A DNA stretch of 37,276 bases from Neisseria uirgultaei (GTDB lineage Bacteria > Pseudomonadota > Gammaproteobacteria > Burkholderiales > Neisseriaceae): NCBI RefSeq assembly GCF_962719845.1, contig NZ_CAUIYF010000015.1:1-37276 (forward strand), written 5' to 3'. Under the pieces are notes generated by a model. It saw only the letters and a program-made list of their open reading frames with translations, made no database searches and was not told the DNA's origin. The translations under genes were made by a program, and so were the position numbers. Positions 1-6,032 of the stretch are shown one piece after another; position 1 is the stretch's first letter, and each line of letters starts with the position of its first letter.

Positions 1-65
1 CTAGAGGCCTAGGACACTGCCCTTTCACGGCGGCAACCGGGGTTCGAATCCCCGTGGGCGTGCCA
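1..65 (+). tRNA. tRNA-Glu (anticodon TTC), 5' end outside window
   Basis: The sequence matches the tRNA-Glu pattern from the D-arm onward. The anticodon stem CTGCC/GGCGG (one G-U pair) encloses a loop with TTC at 24-26. The T-arm is CGGGG-TTCGAAT-CCCCG, followed by the 3' acceptor strand TGGGCGT, a discriminator G and an encoded CCA at 63-65. About 11 bases of the 5' acceptor strand lie left of the window. It reads glutamate GAA/GAG codons. Confidence 0.95.
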
Positions 66-70
66 ATTCA

Positions 71-100
71 AAAACCTGCTTGTTTCAAGCAGGTTTTTTT
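71..100 (+). terminator. Intrinsic terminator after tRNA-Glu
   Basis: The stem CCTGCTTG/CAAGCAGG with a TTT loop is followed by a run of seven T's. It lies just downstream of the tRNA CCA end and ends the tRNA transcript. Confidence 0.9.
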
Positions 101-108
101 ATTATGAG

Positions 109-345
109 TCGTCATTCCCGTAATTTTTCGTCATTCCCGCAATTTTTCGTCATTCCCGCGAAAGCGGGAATCTAGAACCTCAAACTTTCAGATAATTTTT
201 GAATATTGCCGCCGCCCAATGGTCTGGATTCCCACTTTCGTGGGAATGACGATTTGGAAATTACCCGAAACCCAAAAAAAAACCGAAACCGAACACACTA
301 GATTCCCGCTTTCGCGGGAATGACGGAATTTTAGGTTTCTGTTTT
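109..345. repeat. NIME block with dRS3 repeats
   Basis: Three copies of the 20-bp neisserial dRS3 inverted repeat (ATTCCC-N8-GGGAAT type) lie at 152-171, 228-247 and 302-321. They separate RS-type spacers. A 21-bp unit containing CGTCATTCCCG is repeated nearly in tandem at 109-160. These neisserial intergenic mosaic elements are known sites of recombination and of integration of filamentous prophage. Confidence 0.85.
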
Positions 346-435
346 TGCGGGAATGACGAATGAAGCGTGTCGGTTTATACTCGCCGCAACACGCGGTTCA
401 GACGGCATTGCCCTCTTTTTTCATTATCAGTGGGT

Positions 436-482
436 GTAGCAACTGTATTTTTCACCCAGTCGGACAAAAATACAGTTGCTAC
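436..482. repeat. 17-bp perfect inverted repeat
   Basis: GTAGCAACTGTATTTTT at 436-452 is repeated exactly inverted at 466-482, around a 13-base loop. The core GTAGCAACTG recurs twice in the NIME spacer near 3717-3770. No T-run follows in the plus direction except the one inside the arm. Its role is unknown: it could be a terminator-like hairpin or part of a small mobile repeat. The rest of 346-610 holds two uptake sequences (397-406, 560-569) and no gene I can support. Confidence 0.6.
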
Positions 483-631
483 GATGCACCCCGCCGCCCT
501 GCCCTGTGCCTTGTCCTGCAATACGACATATAATGCACCACAAACCCCGCGCTGCGGTTTTCAGACGGCATTGCCGTGCTTTTTTACAGGCAGAAGCCCT
601 TTTGGTCGGACGCAATATTAAGGAGGAACAA

Positions 632-766
632 ATGTTTCAACACACAGGACGACACATAAAGCACCGCCCTATGTGCCGTCCTGATTTGGAAGGGGTTACA
701 CCCCTTCCAAACAAAGTCTGATTCTACCCCAAAGGGCGGGGTTTCAACCGAAAAGGAAACATAATG
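632..766 (+). repeat. Leader repeat upstream of thiD (probably REP2/CREN family), copy 1
   Basis: About 135 bp ending at the thiD start codon is nearly identical to a second copy at 3860-4102. It contains a 29-codon open frame (632-721) preceded by a strong AAGGAGGA at 619-626. It also has a hairpin GGAAGGGG/CCCCTTCC (688-708) and a second GC hairpin (ACCCC/GGGGT) near 726-742, and it ends with the thiD ribosome binding site AAAAGGAAAC. Position and size fit the neisserial REP2 repeats (contact regulatory element, CREN), which sit directly before genes and carry a ribosome binding site. The family name is from memory and needs an alignment. Confidence 0.55.
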
Positions 767-1570
767 AAAGGCTCTTTCGTACAGTCCCTAAGCATTGCCG
801 GTTCGGATTCGGGCGGCGGTGCGGGCATTCAGGCGGATTTGAAAACGTTTCAGATGCGCGGCGTGTTCGGAACGTGCGTCATTACCGCCGTTACCGCGCA
901 AAATACTTTGGGCGTGTCGGCGGTGCACCTCGTCCCGACCGAAACCATCACCGCACAAATCCAAGCAATCAGGGAAGACTTTGACATCCGCGCCTACAAA
1001 ATCGGTATGCTCGGCACGGCGGAAATCATCGAATGCGTTGCCGACAGCCTGAAACACTGCGACTTCGGCAAACGCGTACTCGACCCTGTGATGATTGCCA
1101 AAGGCGGTGCGCCGCTGTTGCAGGATTCCGCCGTTGCGGCACTGACGCGCCTGCTGCTTCCAGATACGGATGTATTGACCCCCAACCTGCCCGAAGCGGA
1201 AGCCTTGACGGGCGTGCGTATCAAAAGCCGTAAAGATGCGGAACGTGCGGCAAAAATCCTGCTTGATTACGGTGTCAAAAATGTCGTTATCAAAGGCGGA
1301 CATTTGCACGGCAGCAGCAGCGGACGCTGCACGGATTGGCTGTTTACGCAAAATGAAACGCTGGAATTGGACAGCCCGCGCTTTCCGACCGCCCACACGC
1401 ACGGCACAGGCTGCACGTTTTCCGCCTGCATTACCGCCGAGTTGGCAAAAGGCTCGGACGTTTGCGAAGCCGTACAGACTGCCAAGGCCTATATCACGGC
1501 GGCAATCTCAAACCCTTTGGAAATCGGCGCGGGACACGGGCCGGTCAATCATTGGGCGTATCGGGACTAA
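764..1570 (+). CDS. thiD: Hydroxymethylpyrimidine/phosphomethylpyrimidine kinase
   Basis: ThiD phosphorylates hydroxymethylpyrimidine and its monophosphate to HMP-PP for thiamine biosynthesis in the cytoplasm. The 268-aa product has the family's usual length. The N-terminal SIAGSDSGGGAGIQADLKTF (about residues 10-29) binds the pyrimidine. The ribokinase-fold anion-hole motif HGTGCTFSA lies near residues 212-220. The start is set by AAAAGGAAAC just upstream. The gene follows a leader repeat with a 29-codon open frame, so expression may be governed by that element; I see no TPP riboswitch. An uptake-sequence hairpin shared with convergent tehB ends the gene. Confidence 0.95.
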   Translation: MKGSFVQSLSIAGSDSGGGAGIQADLKTFQMRGVFGTCVITAVTAQNTLGVSAVHLVPTETITAQIQAIREDFDIRAYKIGMLGTAEIIECVADSLKHCDFGKRVLDPVMIAKGGAPLLQDSAVAALTRLLLPDTDVLTPNLPEAEALTGVRIKSRKDAERAAKILLDYGVKNVVIKGGHLHGSSSGRCTDWLFTQNETLELDSPRFPTAHTHGTGCTFSACITAELAKGSDVCEAVQTAKAYITAAISNPLEIGAGHGPVNHWAYRD

Positions 1571-1578
1571 CCGTAAAA

Positions 1579-1614
1579 ATGCCGTCTGAAACAAAATGTT
1601 CAGACGGCATTTTT
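1579..1614. terminator. Bidirectional terminator from inverted DNA uptake sequences
   Basis: ATGCCGTCTGAA (1579-1590) and its inverse (1599-1610) form a 12-bp stem with an 8-base loop, flanked by A and T runs. It sits between the convergent genes thiD and tehB. Confidence 0.9.
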
Positions 1615-1619
1615 GAGGA

Positions 1620-2495
1620 TTATTCAGGCTTTTTCGCCAGCATGGTTACAAATTTAAACCGTATCGGGTTGCCGTTTTCGTCTTTGGCGTGCATCGCGCC
1701 CAATTCTTCTTTGTATTCGACCAGCTCCCAATCCTGATAATAATCCTTCAGCTCGCCCTCTTTAAATTTGAAGGGAAACGGCATCGGGCAGGGGAAATCC
1801 GCCGTATCCATTGCCGATACGATTAAGTTGTACCCGCCCGCCGCCGTATGCGCCTGCATATCGGCAATCACGTCGGGCACGCGCTGCGGCATCAGGAACA
1901 TCAGCACCACTGTTGCCACAATATAATCAAACTCGCCCTGAAGGGCGGCGGCGTTCAAATCATATTCCAGCGTGCGGACGTTCAAACCCTCCGCCTCTGC
2001 CAGCTCCGCCACGTTTGCCAAGGCGGCGGGATTGCAATCGGCGGCGGTTACGTCAAACCCCTTCAAGCCGAGGAACAGCGCGTTGCGCCCCTGTCCGCAG
2101 CCCATATCCAACGCCCTGCCCGCCGGTACGGTATCCTGTGCCGCCGCGACCGCAGAATGCGTGGCACTCATGCCGTATTTTTTGTGAAAATAATCTGCCG
2201 CCGCGCAATACAGCGACAAACGGATTTCGGCATCGTCCGTTTTCGGTTTGACCGAAAACACCTGCTGCGGCGCAAACACGCAATCGCCGCTTTCCGCCGA
2301 CCAAACCTCCGCCGACCCGTCCTGCGTGCGGACTTCGACATCGCCCTGCAACACATTCAGGCAGACCCACTCCCCTTCCTCAGACGAATAGCCCGACAAC
2401 AAAACTTCCGGCAGGTTTTCCGCCTTCCACACGGGCATTTGCCCGAAACAAAACAATTCGCCACTTTGACCCACTATCCGCTCCTTCATATTCAA
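1620..2495 (-). CDS. tehB: TehB-type SAM-dependent methyltransferase with N-terminal cupin-like domain
   Basis: This tellurite-resistance family protein transfers methyl groups from SAM to oxyanions such as tellurite. The 291-aa product has two parts, as in Haemophilus TehB. An N-terminal beta-rich cupin-like domain (about 1-95, DUF1971 type) precedes a class I methyltransferase domain. The SAM-binding motif ALDMGCGQGRNALFLG lies near residues 125-140 and the acidic loop VTAADCNP follows. The C-terminal segment PCPMPFPFKFKEGELKDYY is typical of TehB. I cannot tell whether tellurite or another thiol/oxyanion stress is the natural role. The gene converges on thiD. Confidence 0.9.
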   Translation of the reverse strand: MNMKERIVGQSGELFCFGQMPVWKAENLPEVLLSGYSSEEGEWVCLNVLQGDVEVRTQDGSAEVWSAESGDCVFAPQQVFSVKPKTDDAEIRLSLYCAAADYFHKKYGMSATHSAVAAAQDTVPAGRALDMGCGQGRNALFLGLKGFDVTAADCNPAALANVAELAEAEGLNVRTLEYDLNAAALQGEFDYIVATVVLMFLMPQRVPDVIADMQAHTAAGGYNLIVSAMDTADFPCPMPFPFKFKEGELKDYYQDWELVEYKEELGAMHAKDENGNPIRFKFVTMLAKKPE

Positions 2496-2567
2496 AAATA
2501 AAGTTGCACATTATATGCCTATTTCAATCCGCCGCAATCTTTCAGACGGCACTGCGCACAAACCGCT

Positions 2568-2573
2568 TATAAT
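2568..2573 (+). promoter_or_regulatory. rnhA -10 box
   Basis: A perfect TATAAT lies 28 bases before the rnhA ATG. Transcription would start near 2580. An uptake sequence (TTCAGACGGC, 2541-2550) lies in the -35 zone, and I see no good -35 hexamer. Confidence 0.5.
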
Positions 2574-2601
2574 CACGCCGGACACCACACAAAGGCACGA
2601 T

Positions 2602-3039
2602 ATGGACACACCCGTTTACCTCTACACCGACGGCGCGTGCAAAGGCAATCCCGGCGCGGGCGGCTGGGGCGTGTTGATGCGCTACGGCAGCCACGAAAAA
2701 GAACTTTTCGGCGGCGAAGCGCAAACCACCAACAACCGCATGGAGCTGACCGCCGTCATCGAAGGGCTGAAATCGCTCAAACGCCGCTGCACCGTCATCA
2801 TCTGCACCGACTCGCAATACGTCAAAAACGGCATGGAAAACTGGATACACGGTTGGAAGCGCAACGGCTGGAAAACCGCCGCCAAACAGCCCGTCAAAAA
2901 CGACGATTTGTGGAAAGAACTCGACGCTTTGGTCGGACAGCATCAAATCAGTTGGACTTGGGTAAAAGGACACGCGGGACACGCGGAAAACGAACGCGCC
3001 GACGATTTGGCAAACCGTGGCGCGGCACAGTTTTCCTGA
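2602..3039 (+). CDS. rnhA: Ribonuclease HI
   Basis: RNase HI cleaves the RNA strand of RNA-DNA hybrids, removing primers and R-loops. Starting at ATG 2602 (after AAAGG) gives 145 aa, and the catalytic residues then fall at the E. coli numbers D10, E48, D70 and D134, with H124. The frame stays open further upstream to 2515, but those 29 extra residues have no counterpart in the family and would start before the TATAAT box. Family landmarks DGACKGNPG (10-18), NNRMEL (44-49) and CTDSQYV (68-74) are all present. Confidence 0.95.
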   Translation: MDTPVYLYTDGACKGNPGAGGWGVLMRYGSHEKELFGGEAQTTNNRMELTAVIEGLKSLKRRCTVIICTDSQYVKNGMENWIHGWKRNGWKTAAKQPVKNDDLWKELDALVGQHQISWTWVKGHAGHAENERADDLANRGAAQFS

Positions 3040-3060
3040 TTGCCGCTCCGGCAAGAAAAT

Positions 3061-3790
3061 GCCGTCTGAAAATTTAAAAGTTCTAGATTCCCGGTTTCAC
3101 GGGAATGACGAAAAGTTGTAGGAATCACGGGGTTTCAGACGGCATCCGCCCGCCCCGTCATTCCCGCGAAAGCGGGAATCTAGAACATAAAATCTAAAGA
3201 AACCGTTTTACCCGATAAGTTTCTGTGCCGACAGACCTAGATTCCCGCCTGCGCGGGAATGACAGGATTTTAGGTTTCTGATTTTGGTTTTCTGTTTTTG
3301 AGGGAATGACGGGATTTGAGATTGCGGCATTTATCGGGAGCAACAGAAACCGCTCTGCCGTCATTCCCGCAAAAGCGGGAATCCAGAACGTCGGGCAACG
3401 GCAATATTCAAAAATTATCTGAAAGTTTGAAGTTCTAGATTCCCGTTTTCACGGGAATGACGAAAGGTTGCGGACAGCAGGGGAATGACGAGGTTTCAGA
3501 CGGCATTGGTGGCTTTGTCGGGCTTCAGACGGCATTGTTCTCCCGCCGTCATTCCCGCGAAAGCGGGAATCCAGAACATAAAATCTAAAGAAACCGTTTT
3601 ACCCGATAAGTTTCTGTGCCGACAGACCTAGATTCCCGCCTGCGCGGGAATGACAGGATTTTAGGTTTCTGATTTTGGTTTTCTGTTTTTGAGGGAATGA
3701 CGGGAATTTAGTAACCGTAGCAACTGCCTGCGCGACGGCTAAGGGGCTTCAGTAACTGTAGCAACTGCCTGTGTGGGAATGACGGACAAT
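3061..3790. repeat. NIME array with seven dRS3 repeats and an internal 158-bp duplication
   Basis: The 3040-4299 spacer is mostly repeats. dRS3 20-mers lie at 3087-3106, 3160-3179, 3241-3260, 3363-3382, 3439-3458, 3551-3570 and 3632-3651, some with mismatches in the core. The stretch 3157-3314 is repeated almost exactly at 3548-3705. Uptake sequences lie at 3061-3070, 3134-3143, 3495-3504 and 3524-3533. A short unit with GTAGCAACTG recurs near 3717 and 3760. I see no gene here. Confidence 0.85.
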
Positions 3791-3859
3791 GAGCATCAGG
3801 CGGCATCTCTTGCCTGCCGCTAAAACAGTTTGCCGCACAACTGTTCAAACGCGTCCGAT

Positions 3860-4102
3860 ATGTTTCAACACACAGGACGACACATAAAGCGTCGCCCTAT
3901 TATGTTGCCCTGATTGGGAGGGGTTACGCCCCTCCCAAATATAGTGGATTAAATTTAAACCAGTACAGCGTTGCCTCGCCTTGCCGTACTATTTGTACTG
4001 TCTGCGGCTTCGTCGCCTTGTCCTGATTTAAATTTAATCCACTATAAAGTCTGATCTTACCACCCTAAAGGGCGGGGTTTCAACCGAAAAGGAAACACGA
4101 TG
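3860..4102 (+). repeat. Leader repeat (probably REP2/CREN family), copy 2, split by a Correia element
   Basis: This is homologous to 632-766: the same opening ATGTTTCAACACACAGGACG, the hairpin GGGAGGGG/CCCCTCCC (3916-3936) and the ending AAAAGGAAACACGATGAA. The small open frame is cut to 17 codons here and lacks the strong Shine-Dalgarno of copy 1. A 107-bp Correia element lies inside it (3940-4046). After the repeat's terminal ATG only four codons follow before a stop, so this copy seems to have lost the gene it once led. Confidence 0.6.
3940..4046. mobile_element. Correia element (short, internally deleted form)
   Basis: The element runs from TATAGTGGATTAAATTTAAA to the inverted ATTTAAATTTAATCCACTATA-type end, 107 bp in all. 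Its interior has the usual GTACTGTCTGCGGCTTCGTC segment. Correia elements are non-autonomous, insert at TA, and can carry promoter or RNase III signals at their ends. This one interrupts a repeat whose empty form is present at 632-766. Confidence 0.9.
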
Positions 4103-4143
4103 AAGTGGTACAATTAGCGGCAATGCGGACAGACAAATTAGAC

Positions 4144-4251
4144 TATAGTGGATTAAATTTAAACCAGTACGGCGTTGCCTCGCCTTGCCGTACTGTCTTG
4201 TACTGTCTGCGGCTTCGTCGCCTTGTCCTGATTTAAATTTAATCCACTATA
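4144..4251. mobile_element. Second Correia element (short form)
   Basis: It is 108 bp with the same TATAGTGG...CCACTATA ends and nearly the same interior as the copy 98 bp upstream, in the same orientation. It ends 48 bp before the HIT gene and may supply or alter its promoter. Confidence 0.9.
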
Positions 4252-4299
4252 TCAGAAATTATCCTACCGTTTTTTAAACACTTTCAGGAATAAGGAAAA

Positions 4300-4704
4300 A
4301 TGACCGCCCAACCCTGCCCCATCTGCACGGCGCAAAATGAAGACGTTTTGCTGCAAACCCCCAAGCTGCGCGTCATCGCCATCCATAACGACAGCGGTTC
4401 GCCTGCATTCTGCCGCGTCATTTGGCGTAAGCATATTGCCGAAATGACCGACCTTTCGGCTGCCGAACGCGGCGAATTGATGGAAATGGTGTACAAAGTC
4501 GAAGCCGCTATGCGCCAAGTTCTGCGCCCTGCCAAAATCAACCTCGCCAGCTTGGGCAATGTCGTGCCGCACCTGCATTGGCATATTATCGCCCGCTTTG
4601 AAAACGATGCGTCTTTCCCCGCGCCGATTTGGGCAAACCCCGTCCGGAAACACGGTATGACCCTGCCGCAAGATTGGACGGAACAGCTTAAAAAGCTGCT
4701 TTAA
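4300..4704 (+). CDS. HIT-family nucleotide-binding protein
   Basis: This 134-aa histidine-triad protein probably hydrolyses nucleoside phosphoramidates or dinucleotide-type substrates in the cytoplasm. The family signature is HLHWHIIA near residue 92, matching HxHxHxx with the aromatic residue common in bacterial HIT proteins. An N-terminal CPIC (6-9) resembles the zinc-binding or structural cysteines of some family members. ATAAGGA precedes the start. ldcA follows after 39 bp that contain a single uptake sequence (4715-4724), so the two may be co-transcribed. The exact substrate is not visible. Confidence 0.9.
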   Translation: MTAQPCPICTAQNEDVLLQTPKLRVIAIHNDSGSPAFCRVIWRKHIAEMTDLSAAERGELMEMVYKVEAAMRQVLRPAKINLASLGNVVPHLHWHIIARFENDASFPAPIWANPVRKHGMTLPQDWTEQLKKLL

Positions 4705-4743
4705 GCCCGCCGATGCCGTCTGAAACCGTATGAAAGGGAAATT

Positions 4744-5931
4744 ATGACCGAACCGACCTCTCGCCGCCGTTTCCTGAAAACCTGCACTGCCGCCGCAGGC
4801 GCAGGACTGCTTCAGGCTTGCGGTACTTCGCCTGCTTCAAACAATGTCCCATCCGCGCCCTCTCACCCTGTTGCGAAAGCCCGAACCGTGTACCCCAAAC
4901 CACCACGCCATTCCAACTCTGCCGACAATCTTCTGCGTATTGTCGCCTCCTCAGGCTTTGCCGAAGACATCAACCGCGTCAACACAGCCTTAACCCGCCT
5001 TTACAATGCAGGTTTTACCGTAACCAACCAACAGGCGGGCAGCCGCCGTTTTCAGCGGTTTGCAGGCACGGACGCGCAACGCGCGGCAGATTTCCAAGAG
5101 GTCGCCTCCGGCCGCGTTGCCATGCCGAAAGTTCTGATGGGTTTGCGCGGCGGTTATGGTGCGGCACGCATTCTGCCGCATATCGATTTTGCCTCACTCG
5201 GCGCAAGAATGCGCGAACGTGGTACGCTGTTTTTCGGCTTCAGCGATGTTTGCGCCGTCCAGCTGGCACTCTTGGCAAAAGGAAATATGATGAGTTTTGC
5301 CGGTCCGATGGCATACAGCGAATTCGGCAAACCCTCCCCCAGCGTGTTTACAATGGATGCCTTTATCAAGGGGGTAACCCAAAACCGCCTGACCGTTGAT
5401 GTTCCTTATATCCAACGCGCCGATGTCGAAACCGAAGGCACGTTGTGGGGCGGCAACTTAAGCGTCCTTGCCTCGCTCGCCGGTACGCCTTATATGCCCG
5501 ACATCGACGGCGGCATTTTGTTCCTCGAAGATGTCGGCGAACAGCCCTACCGCATCGAACGTATGCTCAATACGCTGTATCTTTCGGGTATTTTGAAGAA
5601 ACAGCGCGCCATCGTGTTCGGCAATTTCCGCATGGGCAATATCCGCGACGTGTACGATCCGTCTTATGATTTTTCCGCCGTTGCCAAGCATATTTCGCGC
5701 ACGGCGAAAATCCCCGTGCTGACGGGCTTTCCCTTCGGGCACATTGCCGACAAAATTACTTTCCCCTTGGGCGCGCACGCCCGAATCCGTATGAGCGGAA
5801 ACGGCGGTTATTTGGTCGCGTTTGAAGGCTATCCGACACTCGATGCGTCCGCCCTAACTTTGGATACCCTGCTCCCGCCGCCGGATTTGCCTATCTTCCC
5901 CGAAAGCGGTGTTGCCGATATTTCGGAATAA
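4744..5931 (+). CDS. ldcA: LD-carboxypeptidase (peptidase family S66), Tat-type lipoprotein
   Basis: S66 peptidases cut the L-D bond between m-DAP and D-Ala in murein peptides during cell-wall recycling. The neisserial enzyme is known to act on released peptidoglycan fragments in the periplasm. The N-terminus has a twin-arginine motif (SRRRFLK) running into a lipobox LLQAC near residue 26, so it is probably exported folded and lipidated. Catalytic landmarks are GFSD (nucleophile Ser near 166), a Glu in LEDVGEQPYRIERM near 262-272, and GFPFGHI (His near 332). Length (395 aa) includes about 60 residues of signal and linker ahead of the enzyme core. AAAGGGAAA precedes the ATG. Confidence 0.9.
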   Translation: MTEPTSRRRFLKTCTAAAGAGLLQACGTSPASNNVPSAPSHPVAKARTVYPKPPRHSNSADNLLRIVASSGFAEDINRVNTALTRLYNAGFTVTNQQAGSRRFQRFAGTDAQRAADFQEVASGRVAMPKVLMGLRGGYGAARILPHIDFASLGARMRERGTLFFGFSDVCAVQLALLAKGNMMSFAGPMAYSEFGKPSPSVFTMDAFIKGVTQNRLTVDVPYIQRADVETEGTLWGGNLSVLASLAGTPYMPDIDGGILFLEDVGEQPYRIERMLNTLYLSGILKKQRAIVFGNFRMGNIRDVYDPSYDFSAVAKHISRTAKIPVLTGFPFGHIADKITFPLGAHARIRMSGNGGYLVAFEGYPTLDASALTLDTLLPPPDLPIFPESGVADISE

Positions 5932-5948
5932 ACCCGCAAACGGACAAA

Positions 5949-5977
5949 TACCGTCTGAAGCCTTCAGACGGCATTTT
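5949..5977 (+). terminator. Terminator of ldcA (uptake-sequence hairpin)
   Basis: CCGTCTGAA (5951-5959) pairs with TTCAGACGG (5963-5971), followed by TTTT. The left arm is a degenerate uptake sequence (ACCGTCTGAA); the right is intact. Confidence 0.75.
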
Positions 5978-5982
5978 CCTGT

Positions 5983-6014
5983 AAAAAAACCGCACCTGAT
6001 GGCAGGTGCGGTTT
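5983..6014 (-). terminator. Terminator of norB
   Basis: AAACCGCACCTG pairs with CAGGTGCGGTTT around an ATGG loop. Read on the minus strand it is followed by a run of seven T's, 19 bases after the norB stop. Confidence 0.9.
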
Positions 6015-6032
6015 CCATTTTCAGGCTAAAAC

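Noticed and set aside
109..345. Repeated ATTCCCGC...GCGGGAAT units as a CRISPR array
   Set aside because: The units are palindromic 20-mers with irregular spacing and shared, not unique, spacers. They are dRS3/NIME repeats; no cas genes are present.
632..763. TPP riboswitch ahead of thiD
   Set aside because: The conserved TPP motifs (CUGAGA, ACCUGAUCUGGAUAAUGCCAGCG) are absent, and the same leader is found at 3860 before no thiamine gene.
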